In this document: one piece after another, positions 7,444 to 17,495 of the stretch
Numbering within the stretch: the stretch's first letter is position 1
Layout of the letters: every line of letters starts with the position of its first letter
Source of the DNA: Petrimonas mucosa
GTDB lineage: Bacteria > Bacteroidota > Bacteroidia > Bacteroidales > Dysgonomonadaceae
NCBI RefSeq assembly: GCF_900095795.1
Contig: NZ_LT608328.1
Location: 1,419,001 to 1,483,000, forward strand
DNA length: 64,000 bases
Reading direction: 5' to 3'
Program-made: the position numbers and the translations under genes
The notes under the pieces: model-generated
Database searches by the model: none
The model's input: the letters and a program-made list of their open reading frames with translations, nothing else
What the model was told of the DNA's origin: nothing

Positions 7444-10400
7444 ATGAAGATAGATGAGATTTTGAAATCACGCATCCTCATTCTTGATGGAGCAATGGGG
7501 ACAATGATACAGCGCTACAAACTCACTGAAGAGGGGTATCGTGGCGAACGGTTCAAGGATGTTGCGAAGCTGCAGAAAGGGAACAACGATCTGCTCTGCA
7601 TCACGCAACCGGAAATCATTGAGGAGATCCATTGCAGCTATCTGGCTGCCGGTGCAGACATCATCGAAACAAATACCTTCAATGCCAATGCCATTTCGAT
7701 GGAAGATTACGGGATGTCGCACCTGGTAAGGGAGATCAATGCATCGGCGGTGAGAATTGCACGAAAGGCCGCAGAGAAGTTTACTGCGCTCGATCCGGAT
7801 AAACCCCGTTTTGTGGCCGGATCTATCGGTCCCACCAATAAGACCGCATCGATGAGTCCCGACGTGGAGAACCCGATGTATCGTGCCGTTACCTTCGACG
7901 ATCTGCGTGATGCCTATTTCGAGCAGATCGATGCTTTGGTGGAGGGCGGGGTGGATATCCTGCTGATCGAGACGATTTTCGATACCCTTAACGCCAAGGC
8001 TGCCCTGTTTGCTGCCGGCGAGGTGGCCAGGAAGCATGGAAAGAGTATCCCCGTCTCACTTTCGGTGACACTTTCTGACAAGGCGGGCAGGACACTTTCA
8101 GGTCAAACGATCGAGGCTTTTCTCATATCGGTAAGTCATGTTCAGTTGCTTTCGGTGGGATTGAACTGCTCATTCGGCGCATCCGATATGAAGCCCTATA
8201 TAAAACAGCTGCGACGCGTCTCTCCCTTTTACATAAGTGCCTATCCCAATGCAGGGCTGCCCAATCAGCTGGGCGAGTATGACGAGACGCCCGAAACGAT
8301 GGCCGCCCAGATCAGGGAATATATCGACGAGGGATTGGTGAATATTATCGGTGGTTGCTGTGGAACCACTCCCCAACATATTGCGAAGTATGCCGAACTG
8401 GTAAGCGGTGTTGTGCCACCGAAACCGATGAAGCAGCCAAATTTGATGCGGCTTTCGGGTCTGGAGGAGTTTGTGCTCACGCCCGGAATCAACTTTGTGA
8501 ATATCGGTGAACGTTGTAACGTGGCCGGTTCCCGCAGGTTTCTGCGACTGATCCAGGAGGAGAAATATGAGGAGGCCCTGCAGATAGCCCGGCAACAGGT
8601 GGAGGATGGTGCGCAGATCATCGACATAAATATGGATGATGGTCTGCTGGACGGTGTGCGTGAGATGACCCGCTTCCTCAACCTGCTGGCGTCCGATCCT
8701 GATATCTCGCGGATCCCGGTGATGATAGACTCGTCGAACTGGGAGGTGATCGAGGCCGGATTGAAGTGCGTGCAGGGAAAATCCATTGTCAACTCCATTT
8801 CACTGAAGAACGGCGAGAAGCAATTCCTGGAGGAGGCTGACAAGGTGAGGGCGTATGGTGCTGCCGTGGTGGTGATGGCTTTTGACGAGAAGGGGCAGGC
8901 CGACAATTTCGAGCGCCGCATCGAGATCTGCGAAAGGGCATACCGGTTGCTGGTCGGCAACGGTTTTCCTTCGCAGGATATCATATTCGATCCCAACGTG
9001 CTGGCTATCGCTACCGGAATGGAGGAGCACCGCAACTACGCTCTCGATTACCTGAAGAGCGTGAAGTGGATCAAGTCCAACCTCCCGGGGGCCAAGGTGA
9101 GCGGGGGGGTGAGCAACCTCTCATTCTCGTTCCGGGGAAACAGCTACGTCAGGGAGGCGATGCACTCGGTTTTTCTCTACCATGCCATCCAGGCAGGAAT
9201 GGATATGGGGATTGTCAACCCGGCAGAATCGGTGTTGTATGAGGATATAGCTGCCGAGGTGAAGGAGTTGATGGAGGATATTATCTTCAATCGCAGGGAA
9301 GATGCCACGGAGCGTCTCATGGAGTATGCCCAGAGTATCAAGGGAAAGGCTGCCGAGGAGTCGAAAGAGAAGGTGCTCGAATGGCGTTCGCTGCCCCTCG
9401 ATGAGCGGCTGAGCTACGCCCTAGTCAAGGGGATAAGTGATTTTATGGAGGAGGATATTGCGGAAGCGCTGACCGTATACCCGCGTGCAGTGGATGTGAT
9501 TGACAAGCCATTGATGAGAGGAATGAACGTGGTGGGAGAGCTGTTCGGTTCAGGCAGGATGTTCCTACCGCAAGTGGTAAAGGCTGCCCGGACCATGAAG
9601 AGGGCAGTCTCCATTCTCCAGCCCGTGATCGAAGCCGAGAAATCTTCAGGGGAGGCACAGAAAGCGGGCAAGGTTGTCTTGGCCACCGTGAAGGGAGATG
9701 TGCACGATATCGGGAAAAATATCGTTTCCATTGTGCTGTCGTGCAATAATTACGAAATTGTGGATCTGGGGGTGATGGTTTCCCCTGAAAAGATCATCGA
9801 GACGGTTATGCGCGAGCAACCCGATATTGTGGGATTAAGCGGACTGATCACACCGTCGCTCGAAGAGATGAGTATTGTGGCAGCAGAAATGGAGAAGGCC
9901 GGGTTTCAGATGCCTTTGCTTATCGGTGGTGCCACTACATCGAAACTGCACACGGCCTTGAAAATTGAACCGAAATACAGAAGGGGTGCTGTGGTATATG
10001 TGAAGGATGCATCACAGAGTCCGGGCGTAGCCGCTAACCTGTTGAATTCCGAATCGAAGGAGCAATATCTCCGGCAGATACGGGATGAATATGCCGAACT
10101 GCGTGAAAACAACATGGACCGAAACGTGGAGCTGGTTCCGCTGCAAGAGGCGCGTGAAAAGAGGTTCAGGATCGACTGGAGCGGCTTCGTTGCCGAGAAG
10201 CCCAGGATGATGGGGCGGAAAGTGCTGAAACAGATCCCAGTGGAGGAGATCATCCCCTATATCGACTGGAAGTTTTTCTTTCATGGCTGGAACCTGTCGG
10301 CAAAGTTCGCCTCCATTGCACAGTCTGGCTACACGCCGGAAGAGCGCGATGCGTGGGCGGTCCGTTTCAGGGAGGACGAGCAGGAGAAAGCGAGGGAGGC

Positions 10401-11124
10401 GGCAAAACTATACGACGACGCAAGCAGTATGCTCCGGAGGTTGGTAAATGATAAGGCCGACTATATCCGTGCTGTTTGCGGACTCTATGAGGCGTATAGT
10501 GAAAACGACACCATAGTGGCCGGAGGGATCTCCATTCCCATGCTGCGTCAGCAGAAAAAGAGCGAGAAGGATGAATATCTCTGCCTGAGCGATTTCATTG
10601 CACCGGTAACCTCGGGGAAAAAGGACTATATCGGTGCTTTTGCGGTTACGGCAGGATTTGGTGCAGAGGAGTTGCTGAAGGTTTTCGAAGCCGACGAGGA
10701 TGAGTATGCGGCTCTGTTGCTGAAATCATTGCTCGAGCGACTGGCCGAGGCTGCAACCGAATGGCTGCACTACATGATCAGGACAGAGTACTGGGGATTT
10801 GCGGCGGATGAGAAGCTGTCGATCGCCGACATGCTGGCATCGAGATTCAGGGGAATCCGGCCGGCAGTGGGATATCCCTCCATTCCCGACCAGACGATGA
10901 ACTTCCTGCTGCACGATATGCTCCGGACGGAAGAGATCGGGATCACGTTGACTGAAAATGGGATGATGAATCCTCCGGCTTCGGTCAGCGGTTTTGTATT
11001 TGCCCATCCACGGTCGAAATACTTCGTTATCGGTCCCCTCTCCGAAGATCAGTTCAACGATTATGCCGTTCGGCGGAATGTCGACAAGGAGATGATCCGG
11101 AAGTTTCTGTCGGCAAATCTGTAA
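7444..11124 (+). CDS. metH: Cobalamin-dependent methionine synthase
   Basis: Transfers the methyl group of 5-methyltetrahydrofolate to homocysteine through methylcobalamin, making methionine in the cytosol. The 1226 residues match the family length and all four modules are present. The homocysteine domain has zinc cysteines at 242 (NCSFG) and 305-306 (GGCCGTT). The folate domain begins near 355 ([16 protein letters not shown]). The cobalamin domain has the axial histidine at 754 (GDVHDIGKN). The C-terminal reactivation domain has RPAVGYP near 1138, which binds S-adenosylmethionine. ATG 7444 is chosen over an in-frame TTG at 7411 because a promoter box covers the latter. It is monocistronic in appearance. 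Several long antisense frames across it are shadows. Confidence 0.97.
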   Translation: MKIDEILKSRILILDGAMGTMIQRYKLTEEGYRGERFKDVAKLQKGNNDLLCITQPEIIEEIHCSYLAAGADIIETNTFNANAISMEDYGMSHLVREINASAVRIARKAAEKFTALDPDKPRFVAGSIGPTNKTASMSPDVENPMYRAVTFDDLRDAYFEQIDALVEGGVDILLIETIFDTLNAKAALFAAGEVARKHGKSIPVSLSVTLSDKAGRTLSGQTIEAFLISVSHVQLLSVGLNCSFGASDMKPYIKQLRRVSPFYISAYPNAGLPNQLGEYDETPETMAAQIREYIDEGLVNIIGGCCGTTPQHIAKYAELVSGVVPPKPMKQPNLMRLSGLEEFVLTPGINFVNIGERCNVAGSRRFLRLIQEEKYEEALQIARQQVEDGAQIIDINMDDGLLDGVREMTRFLNLLASDPDISRIPVMIDSSNWEVIEAGLKCVQGKSIVNSISLKNGEKQFLEEADKVRAYGAAVVVMAFDEKGQADNFERRIEICERAYRLLVGNGFPSQDIIFDPNVLAIATGMEEHRNYALDYLKSVKWIKSNLPGAKVSGGVSNLSFSFRGNSYVREAMHSVFLYHAIQAGMDMGIVNPAESVLYEDIAAEVKELMEDIIFNRREDATERLMEYAQSIKGKAAEESKEKVLEWRSLPLDERLSYALVKGISDFMEEDIAEALTVYPRAVDVIDKPLMRGMNVVGELFGSGRMFLPQVVKAARTMKRAVSILQPVIEAEKSSGEAQKAGKVVLATVKGDVHDIGKNIVSIVLSCNNYEIVDLGVMVSPEKIIETVMREQPDIVGLSGLITPSLEEMSIVAAEMEKAGFQMPLLIGGATTSKLHTALKIEPKYRRGAVVYVKDASQSPGVAANLLNSESKEQYLRQIRDEYAELRENNMDRNVELVPLQEAREKRFRIDWSGFVAEKPRMMGRKVLKQIPVEEIIPYIDWKFFFHGWNLSAKFASIAQSGYTPEERDAWAVRFREDEQEKAREAAKLYDDASSMLRRLVNDKADYIRAVCGLYEAYSENDTIVAGGISIPMLRQQKKSEKDEYLCLSDFIAPVTSGKKDYIGAFAVTAGFGAEELLKVFEADEDEYAALLLKSLLERLAEAATEWLHYMIRTEYWGFAADEKLSIADMLASRFRGIRPAVGYPSIPDQTMNFLLHDMLRTEEIGITLTENGMMNPPASVSGFVFAHPRSKYFVIGPLSEDQFNDYAVRRNVDKEMIRKFLSANL

Positions 11125-11298
11125 AACCGGATCCGGAAGAGCTCCTCTTTGGTCTCTTGCTTCAACGGAGTTGCTTCCCAGACAGTGGGCACGCCTGGCC
11201 GGAGATCTGAAAGAATTCTCTTGTTTCGACAGAGTTGCCTTCAAGGTCCGTAAAACAGGATGGGACGGTTATTTTTTTAACGAAAAATGGCCGGCTTT

Positions 11299-11330
11299 TT
11301 TGTTAAATCCGGCGAAAACCGGTACTTTTG
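11299..11330 (+). promoter_or_regulatory. Promoter of the CBM9-like gene
   Basis: TTTG at 11299-11302, 20 bases, then TACTTTTG at 11323-11330: a full match to the Bacteroidetes consensus. It overlaps a TTG at 11328 and so argues that the protein starts at the ATGs at 11346/11349. Confidence 0.7.
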
Positions 11331-11345
11331 GGAAAAATTATTGCT

Positions 11346-11996
11346 ATGATGAATACCCTCAAAGTACCCAAGCAACATATTTCACAATGTGAAACCATTT
11401 TCGACAGGATCAATCTGCTGCGTGAAGCGGGGGCAGTGGCCCGGATCGACCGGGTGAACTGGAAAGAGGAGTTCCCGAAATCTTTACCGGTCTCGGTGAG
11501 GGTTGCCCATGACGGCGAAAGGATCTACCTCTGTTATGAGGTGATTGGCGAGGAGATACGGGCGGTGAATACCGAAGATTTCGGCTCGGTCTGGGAAGAC
11601 AGTTGTGTGGAGTTCTTCATGCAGCGTGAAGGAGAGAGTGTTTACAGGAATTTCGAGTGTAATGTGCTGGGGGCGCTGCTTGCAGCAAAACATAAAACCC
11701 GGAGCGAAGCGGAGAACCTTACCGGACATATGGCTTCGATCGACCGTTTTTCCACAATCCGGCACCGATATGAAAGTGGCAAGCAGGTAAGCGACTGGAC
11801 GCTATATCTGGCTATTCCACGGCAGGCAATGGGTTTTAGTGACGATGAGGAGCTGTCGGGAAAAAAGATTAGGGTAAACTTCTATAAATGTGGAGACAAG
11901 ACTCCCCAGCCCCATTTTATCAGTTGGAACCCCATCGATCTGCCTTCGCCCAATTTTCACGTCCCGCAGTTTTTCGGGCTATTGGAACTGGAATAA
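11346..11996 (+). CDS. CBM9-like carbohydrate-binding domain protein
   Basis: A protein of about 216 residues resembling the family-9 carbohydrate-binding (DOMON-like) beta-sandwich found as a stand-alone protein in Bacteroidales. Supporting features are an early strand pattern with IYLCYEVIGEEIRAVNTED, the SVWEDSCVEFFMQ motif around residue 85, and WTLYLAIPRQAMGF near 155. No signal peptide is visible, so it seems cytoplasmic. The start is the ATG at 11346 or 11349, just after a strong promoter box. It is followed after 37 bases by a sugar-kinase-like gene, which suggests a link to sugar metabolism. The ligand is not known, and the family call rests on motif resemblance only. Confidence 0.65.
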   Translation: MMNTLKVPKQHISQCETIFDRINLLREAGAVARIDRVNWKEEFPKSLPVSVRVAHDGERIYLCYEVIGEEIRAVNTEDFGSVWEDSCVEFFMQREGESVYRNFECNVLGALLAAKHKTRSEAENLTGHMASIDRFSTIRHRYESGKQVSDWTLYLAIPRQAMGFSDDEELSGKKIRVNFYKCGDKTPQPHFISWNPIDLPSPNFHVPQFFGLLELE

Positions 11997-12033
11997 GCGA
12001 TCATTTGTAACGCATCATAATCTTATCAATATT

Positions 12034-13137
12034 ATGCAAGAAGTTAATAAATTAAAAGAGATTGTAGCCCGGTTTACCGGCAATGTCGAGGGCGTTGAGG
12101 TGAAGCCGTTGGGAGCGGGTCATATCAACGACTCTTTCAAGGTGGTAGCCGGAGAGAAAGAGTATGTACTGCAGCGTATCAACCATGCCATCTTTAAAAA
12201 TGTTCCGCAACTTCAAAACAATATTTTGCGCGTGACGATGCACATCCGACAAAAGTTGATGGATGCGGGAGTGCAGGATGTCGATCGCAGGGTCTTGACG
12301 CTCATTCCCACACCCGACGGAAAGCTTTTCTGCCAGGATGAAGACGGCAACTACTGGAGGATGATGGACTTTATCAGGGACAGCAAGAGTTATGATGAGA
12401 TAAATCCTGAACTGGCCTACAGGGCCGGATTGGCTTTCGGCGATTTCCAGAAGATGTTGGCCGACCTGCCGGGTGGTCCGCTGTTTGAGACCATACCTAA
12501 CTTCCACAACATCGAGTCGAGGCTGGAAACATTCAGGGACTCGGTCAGGGCAAACAAGGTTGGTCGTCTCGCCGAGGTGCAGGGACTGGTAAACGAACTG
12601 GAGGCCCGTGCAGACGAGATGTGCAAGGCTGAGAGGCTGCACCGGGAGGGCAAACTGGTCAAGCGTACCAACCATTGCGATACCAAAGTGAACAATATCC
12701 TTTTTGATAGAAATGACGAGGTGTTGTGCGTGGTGGACCTGGATACGGTGATGCCGGGATATGTCCTGTCGGATTTCGGCGATTTTATCCGTACGGGTGC
12801 GAACAAGGGGGCGGAAGATGATCCCAATCTGGATAATGTTGAGGTTGATCTGGAGATCTTTGAAGGATATGCGAACGGATATCTGGAAAATGCAGCCTCT
12901 TTCCTCACCGACATTGAGATCGAGAATCTTGCCTTTGGTGCCAAGCTGCTTACCTACATGCAGACTGTACGCTTTCTGACAGATTACATCGATGGAGATA
13001 ACTATTACAAGATCTCGTACGGAAACCATAACCTGGTCCGGTCGAAAGCACAGTTCAAGTTGCTGCAGAGTCTCGAGGAGAATTTCGACAAGATGCAGGA
13101 GATCGTCTTGAAGAGCGCGGCAAAGTTTAAGGCCTGA
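12034..13137 (+). CDS. NahK-like N-acetylhexosamine kinase / APH-family phosphotransferase
   Basis: A 367-residue protein of the aminoglycoside-phosphotransferase fold. It has a nucleotide-binding N-terminal part (KPLGAGHINDSFKVV, EYVLQRIN), the catalytic HCDTKVNNILFD with H214 and D216, and the metal-binding VVDLDTVMPGY with D235 and D237. The closest functional relatives I recognise are the N-acetylhexosamine 1-kinases that phosphorylate GlcNAc or GalNAc at C1; Bacteroides homologues are often labelled mucin desulfatase. ATG 12034 is chosen because the longer frame upstream overlaps the previous gene. Being next to a carbohydrate-binding-like gene fits a role in amino-sugar salvage. Substrate is inferred. 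Confidence 0.75.
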   Translation: MQEVNKLKEIVARFTGNVEGVEVKPLGAGHINDSFKVVAGEKEYVLQRINHAIFKNVPQLQNNILRVTMHIRQKLMDAGVQDVDRRVLTLIPTPDGKLFCQDEDGNYWRMMDFIRDSKSYDEINPELAYRAGLAFGDFQKMLADLPGGPLFETIPNFHNIESRLETFRDSVRANKVGRLAEVQGLVNELEARADEMCKAERLHREGKLVKRTNHCDTKVNNILFDRNDEVLCVVDLDTVMPGYVLSDFGDFIRTGANKGAEDDPNLDNVEVDLEIFEGYANGYLENAASFLTDIEIENLAFGAKLLTYMQTVRFLTDYIDGDNYYKISYGNHNLVRSKAQFKLLQSLEENFDKMQEIVLKSAAKFKA

Positions 13138-13243
13138 TCTTTTGAAAGTGCTCTCTTGCCGTTATTGTATGCGGCAGCGAGGGTCCATTTATACGTGAAA
13201 ATAAATAATGTAAAAAAAAGAGCAGTGTGAAGAAAAAAATCAC

Positions 13244-13251
13244 TATCTTTG
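13244..13251 (+). promoter_or_regulatory. -7 promoter box of the yceD-rpmF operon
   Basis: TATCTTTG matches the Bacteroidetes TAnnTTTG -7 element and lies 27 bases before the GTG start. No clear TTTG is seen 20 bases further upstream. Confidence 0.5.
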
Positions 13252-13277
13252 CACCGCTTTATTTTTCAGGTTAAAAA

Positions 13278-13856
13278 GTGGCAAAGTTTAGCTTATACAA
13301 GATTCCTTTAAAAAATCTTTCGCAGGGAAAACATACTTATGAGTATGAATTAGATAGAAAATTTTTCGAAGCGATTGATGGAGATGAGGTGAAGAAAGGC
13401 CATGTCAACGTAACACTGACGATCAAAAAGACATCGTCCATGTATGAGTTCAATTTTGATCTGAAGGGAGTTGTCCAGGTGCCTTGCGATCGTTGTCTCG
13501 ATGATATGGATCAGGAGATAGATTCTCAAAACCGCCTGATTGTAAAGCTCGGCAGGGAATATTCCGAAGAGAGCGACGAAGTGGTGATCATCCCCGAAGA
13601 GGAGGGTGAGATCAATATCGCTTGGTTCTTGTATGAGTTTGTGGTGTTGGATATTCCCATCAAGCATGTTCATGAACCGGGAAAATGTAACAAGGCCATG
13701 TCTTCCAAGCTCCGGAAACACCGGGCGGTTAGCAGGGATGAGGATGATGATGGCGGTGAAATGGAGGATGATGATGGAGATTTTGCCGATGAGGAAGAGA
13801 TTACAGAAAATATCGATCCGAGATGGGAAGGTCTGAAAGGATTAAACCTGGAATGA
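13278..13856 (+). CDS. yceD: YceD/DUF177 family protein
   Basis: A 192-residue protein with the CDRC motif (VPCDRCLDD, about residue 74) of the DUF177 family. In other bacteria this family is linked to 23S rRNA accumulation and is found next to rpmF, as here, 35 bases upstream. The C-terminal 50 residues carry an acidic tract of Asp and Glu. The start is a GTG (13278), since no ATG fits the conserved N-terminus MAKFSLYKIP. It is the first gene of a yceD-rpmF unit. The exact molecular role is not established. Confidence 0.85.
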   Translation: MAKFSLYKIPLKNLSQGKHTYEYELDRKFFEAIDGDEVKKGHVNVTLTIKKTSSMYEFNFDLKGVVQVPCDRCLDDMDQEIDSQNRLIVKLGREYSEESDEVVIIPEEEGEINIAWFLYEFVVLDIPIKHVHEPGKCNKAMSSKLRKHRAVSRDEDDDGGEMEDDDGDFADEEEITENIDPRWEGLKGLNLE

Positions 13857-13891
13857 TTTTTAAATATAAACGTTAATAATAAATATACAAA

Positions 13892-14077
13892 ATGGCACAT
13901 CCAAAAAGAAGACAGTCGTCTGCAAGACAAGGAAAAAGAAGATCGCACGACCACGCCAAGATGCCAACCATGGCCATCTGCCCCAATTGCGGAGCATGGC
14001 ATATCTACCACACAGTATGTGGCGAGTGCGGATATTACAGAGGAAAATTGGCAATTGAGAAAGAAGTTGCGGTATAA
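13892..14077 (+). CDS. rpmF: 50S ribosomal protein L32
   Basis: A 61-residue protein that begins MAHPKRRQSSARQGKRRSH, the usual basic N-terminus of L32. It has an intact zinc ribbon with CPNC and CGEC pairs. It is part of the large ribosomal subunit. It follows yceD and is closed by an intrinsic terminator 23 bases after the stop. Confidence 0.97.
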   Translation: MAHPKRRQSSARQGKRRSHDHAKMPTMAICPNCGAWHIYHTVCGECGYYRGKLAIEKEVAV

Positions 14078-14100
14078 ACTCATTTATTCGTAATAAATGG

Positions 14101-14134
14101 AACCCTGAATAACCTTGTTTTTCGGGGTTTTTTT
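14101..14134 (+). terminator. Rho-independent terminator after rpmF
   Basis: A 9-base stem (aaccctgaa with ttcggggtt, one G-T pair) around an 11-base loop is followed by a run of T. It ends the yceD-rpmF transcript 16 bases before fabH, so some read-through into fabH is likely. Confidence 0.8.
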
Positions 14135-14149
14135 CAATATAACAGGATA

Positions 14150-15157
14150 ATGACAAATTTAAACGCTGTCATCACGGGAATTACAGCAGCAGTTCCTGAT
14201 TACATCCTTACCAACGAGGAGTTGTCGAGGATGGTGGATACATCCGACGAGTGGATAATGACCCGCGTGGGTATCAAGGAGAGGCGAATCCTGAAAGGGG
14301 AGGAGCAAGGTATATCTGTACTGGGAACAAAGGCTGTAAGGGAGTTGCTCGAGAAGACAAACACCCGGCCTGAAGAGGTAGACGGGGTGGTCTTTGCGAC
14401 AACAACACCCGATCATCTCTTCCCCTCTGCAGCGTCAATCGTAGCCGAAAATACGGGGATAAAGAATGCTTTCTGTTTCGACATGGAGGTGGCCTGCTCC
14501 GGATTTGTCTACGGTCTTGAAGTGTGTAACGGTTTTATCAAAACCGGAAAATACAGGAAGATTATCCTGATTGCCGGAGACAAGATGTCTTCGGTAACAA
14601 ACTATACCGACCGTACCACCTGTCCGCTTTTCGGTGACGCGGCAGGTGCCGTGATGATTGAGCCTACCGAAGAGCATCTGGGTATCATTGACGCGATCCT
14701 GCGTGCCGATGGAGTGGGGTACGCTCCCTTGCAGCTGAAGGCTGGCGGCAGCAAATATCCCGCTTCCCGCGATACGGTGGAACGGAATGAACATACCGTA
14801 TATCAGGAGGGAAAGGTGGTGTTTAAATATGCCGTATCCAATATGGCCCAGGTTTCGCTCGACATTATGGAGCGGAATAACCTCACCCTCGATGAGCTGG
14901 ATTGGTTTGTTCCCCATCAGGCCAATATCCGCATTATCGACGCGGCGGTGACTCGTGCCGGGATTGCCCCGGAGAAGGTGATGGTCAATATCGAACGTTA
15001 CGGCAATACCAGCGCCGGAACAATTCCTCTCTGCCTGTGGGAGTGGGAAAAGAAGCTCCGCAAGGGCGACAATATCATCCTGGCCGCATTCGGAGCCGGT
15101 TTCTCCTGGGGGAGCGTATACCTGAAATGGGGATACGATGGCGACAAGGTGAAGTGA
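14150..15157 (+). CDS. fabH: 3-oxoacyl-[acyl-carrier-protein] synthase III
   Basis: Starts fatty acid synthesis by condensing acetyl-CoA or branched acyl-CoA with malonyl-ACP. The 335 residues carry the complete Cys-His-Asn triad: C116 in [12 protein letters not shown]256 in VPHQANIRI and N286 in ERYGNTSAG, plus the C-terminal [10 protein letters not shown]. The ATG at 14150 follows an aggat-type ribosome site. It belongs to the yceD-rpmF-fabH cluster usual in Bacteroidales; no era or der homologue follows. It could be any FabH paralogue; the primer preference cannot be read from the sequence. Confidence 0.95.
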   Translation: MTNLNAVITGITAAVPDYILTNEELSRMVDTSDEWIMTRVGIKERRILKGEEQGISVLGTKAVRELLEKTNTRPEEVDGVVFATTTPDHLFPSAASIVAENTGIKNAFCFDMEVACSGFVYGLEVCNGFIKTGKYRKIILIAGDKMSSVTNYTDRTTCPLFGDAAGAVMIEPTEEHLGIIDAILRADGVGYAPLQLKAGGSKYPASRDTVERNEHTVYQEGKVVFKYAVSNMAQVSLDIMERNNLTLDELDWFVPHQANIRIIDAAVTRAGIAPEKVMVNIERYGNTSAGTIPLCLWEWEKKLRKGDNIILAAFGAGFSWGSVYLKWGYDGDKVK

Positions 15158-15488
15158 TTTCACACCTGACCCCTTGATGTTTTTCATACCCCTCTACAAC
15201 AACTATGGCGGTTAACCGCCTTGCCCTGCATCCGATGCATTGCTCCCTGTTCACCACGTGAACGAGCCGCAAGTCGACGCTGCCGCTTTCGGGCCGGTAT
15301 GTCTACCGCCCCGGGGCTCTCCTTCGTGAAATGTGTCGATTTCCGTAACCCTTTTCCATAGCATACAGTTGCTTTTTTGTCTCCGCACAATTAGTAAAAT
15401 TTTCTCATGTTTACCGTTTTTACTATCTTTGCAGCTACGTTTTGCAGGGGGGTGGAATTTCACCCCTTTGTAGCATATAAAAAAGAGC
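15158..15488 (+). promoter_or_regulatory. 331-base intergenic region with Stealth gene promoter box and hairpin
   Basis: No coding sequence is supported between fabH and the next gene. A TATCTTTG -7 box lies at 15424-15431. A short hairpin (ggggtg with cacccc, 15449-15466) lies between that box and the ATG at 15489 and would fall in the 5' untranslated leader. A matching TTTG at -33 is not clear. The rest (15158-15400) shows nothing recognisable. Confidence 0.45.
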
Positions 15489-16442
15489 ATGAATTCAACT
15501 GATATAGATTTGGTTTATTTGTGGGTCGACGGCAGCGATCCCCGGTGGCTCGAAAAGAAGATCCGGTTCACCGGTGCAGTGTCGGACAACTCGGAAGTAA
15601 ACAACAAGGGGCGCTACATGAACAATGATGAACTGAGATATTCGCTTCGTTCGGTAGAACGCTATCTCCCCTGGATACGGAAAATCTTTATCGTGACGGA
15701 CGACCAGTGTCCCGAATGGCTGGTGAAAGAACATCCGAAAATTCAGCTGGTAGACCATAAGGAGATCCTTCCCGAGGAGGCGCTTCCCTGTTTCAACTCC
15801 AGTGTGATAGAATATTACCTTTACCGTATTCCCGGCCTTGCAGAACGTTTCCTCTTCGCGAACGATGACATGTTTTTTAACAAACCGCTCACGCCCGACT
15901 TTTTTTTCAATGAGAAAGGGTTACCATACGTCCGGTTGAAACGGAAATTGCTGGGCAGATGGCACTATCAGGTCAAGCTGCTTCTCCGGGGACGGCTGGG
16001 ACAATACATCTCCACGGTTATAGGAGGGGCTGCTCTGGTGAAGGAGCGGTTTGGCATCTACTATTCGGGAATTCCACATCACAATATTGATGCATATGTG
16101 ACAGCCGATTACCGTCATGCTGTCGAGCAGGTATTTGCAGAGCAGGTGGCTAGCTCGGTCCACAGTCATACGAGGCAGTATGGCGACCTGCAGCGCTCCG
16201 TCTTTTCCTATTATGCGTTGGCCGTAGGCAGGGCCGAATTGAAGTATGTAGGCCGGCGAAATTCGCTGCGGCTGAATCTCTATCGCGGGAAGTTCATGGA
16301 GCGGTTGAAGCGATACAACCCCGCTCTCTTTTGCCTGAACGACAGTCAACGGGTCAAGGATGCCGACCGTATGATGGTAAAACCTTTCCTCGAAGAACTC
16401 TTTCCTGAAAAATCCTCATTCGAAACATCAACCCGATCCTGA
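15489..16442 (+). CDS. Stealth-family polysaccharide phosphotransferase
   Basis: A 317-residue protein with the Stealth conserved regions. CR1 is near the N-terminus (IDLVYLWVDGSDPRW). CR2 spans about residues 40-125 (NDELRYSLRSVERYLPWIRK, IFIVTDDQ.PEWL, FNSSVIEYYLYRIPGLAERF, LFANDDMFF). A later CR3-like part contains GIPHHNIDAY. Stealth proteins transfer sugar-1-phosphates in capsule and cell-surface glycan synthesis and are related to the GlcNAc-1-phosphotransferase of animals. No signal peptide or membrane segment is visible. It ends 9 bases from a second Stealth gene on the other strand. Acceptor and donor are unknown. Confidence 0.85.
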   Translation: MNSTDIDLVYLWVDGSDPRWLEKKIRFTGAVSDNSEVNNKGRYMNNDELRYSLRSVERYLPWIRKIFIVTDDQCPEWLVKEHPKIQLVDHKEILPEEALPCFNSSVIEYYLYRIPGLAERFLFANDDMFFNKPLTPDFFFNEKGLPYVRLKRKLLGRWHYQVKLLLRGRLGQYISTVIGGAALVKERFGIYYSGIPHHNIDAYVTADYRHAVEQVFAEQVASSVHSHTRQYGDLQRSVFSYYALAVGRAELKYVGRRNSLRLNLYRGKFMERLKRYNPALFCLNDSQRVKDADRMMVKPFLEELFPEKSSFETSTRS

Positions 16443-16451
16443 ATGTTCCGG

Positions 16452-17444
16452 CTACAACTCGAAAGTCGATTTGTCGGGCAAGATGGATTGGAACGCCTTG
16501 TCCAGTTCCCGGATAACTGCGGCATAGTTGCGAATATGCGCATTGTCGTTCAGACAGATCAGTTTGTAGCGCTGTTCGTAGATGGCCCTAATGGCCTGCT
16601 TTGATTTCAGGATCAGCGGGAACATCTTCGTATCGCTGTAGGTGTTGTAGGGTAGGAAGTTGGAACGGCAGATCTGCCAGGTCCGGAACAGCTCCTGGGT
16701 GTAGTCGTTCGGACTCCGGAAACGATTCTCCGAAGCTTTTGTCAGTTCCGCACCCGCATACTCCCACACCTCCTCGAAAGTCGACTTGAGATAGGGTTGC
16801 GCGTTGTGCGGCGTGATCAGCGTGATGAATTTGTTATAAGGTTTGAGAAGGCGGGTGAGCCTGCTCTTCTTGCCATAGGAGGGGTGGAACCACTTCTCGT
16901 GGTCGCGTTGCATCACCTCCTGCTTGTTGAACCGCCTGTTGATGATCCGGATGTTGTTCTTGAGACATTTCGACCATAACCCCATGCCGGAGTTATAGCG
17001 AAAAGCGGCAATGTCGTTGGGTACCCCGTCGATGAAAAAGCGTTCCTGCGGGAGTTGGTTGGTGATGAAGAAATCGTCGTTGAAATAGACAAACCTGTCT
17101 GCCAGATCCGGAATCTTGTGAAGGTAGATCTCAATAAGCGAGGAGTTGAATACCGGAAGAAAATGTTGCGGGATATAGTCGGCATGATTCACCAGCGATA
17201 GTTTCGGGTGATCTGCATTCAGCCACTCGGGCTTCTGTCCGCAGGTGACAAAATGGATCTTCCTTACCCATGGCGTGAATTTCTCAACCCCCCTGAACCA
17301 GTACTTGAGAAAACCATAATCCCTGAACCGGGCTTCAGACAGTTCGTTCACAGTGTTGTCGATCTTTCCCGAATAGGTTGCGAAATCTTTCTGCCATTTC
17401 GGGTCATTCATGTCGACCCACGTTATTACAAAATCAATTTCCAC
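16452..17444 (-). CDS. Stealth-family polysaccharide phosphotransferase, convergent paralogue
   Basis: A 330-residue protein with the same layout as its neighbour: CR1 IDFVITWVDMNDPKWQ, CR2 containing FRGVEKFTPWVRKIHFVT, FNSSLIEIYLHKIPDLADRF and VYFNDDFFI. Later it has HPSYGKKSRLTRLLKP and a C-terminal ICLNDNAHIRN resembling the CLND motif of CR4. The role is inferred from the family: transfer of a phosphosugar in surface polysaccharide assembly. The two proteins are clearly diverged, so this is an old duplication or two separate acquisitions. It starts at an ATG at 17444 and faces the other gene tail to tail, so each must have its own promoter. Other capsule genes are not adjacent. Confidence 0.85.
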   Translation of the reverse strand: MEIDFVITWVDMNDPKWQKDFATYSGKIDNTVNELSEARFRDYGFLKYWFRGVEKFTPWVRKIHFVTCGQKPEWLNADHPKLSLVNHADYIPQHFLPVFNSSLIEIYLHKIPDLADRFVYFNDDFFITNQLPQERFFIDGVPNDIAAFRYNSGMGLWSKCLKNNIRIINRRFNKQEVMQRDHEKWFHPSYGKKSRLTRLLKPYNKFITLITPHNAQPYLKSTFEEVWEYAGAELTKASENRFRSPNDYTQELFRTWQICRSNFLPYNTYSDTKMFPLILKSKQAIRAIYEQRYKLICLNDNAHIRNYAAVIRELDKAFQSILPDKSTFEL

Positions 17445-17495
17445 GTCTTTGTTTTATGAATTCAACCAAGGAGCACTTTCTTATCAACTGCCCAA

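Noticed and set aside
8265-9035. Long antisense frames over metH
   Set aside because: Shadow frames of a well-recognised gene; serine- and proline-rich translations with no motifs.
12052-13029. 325-codon open frame on the minus strand
   Set aside because: It is the antisense shadow of the NahK-like kinase, whose catalytic motifs are clear; its own protein is rich in H, Q and R with no domain.
14435-15187. 250-codon antisense frame over fabH
   Set aside because: Shadow of fabH, which has a full catalytic triad.
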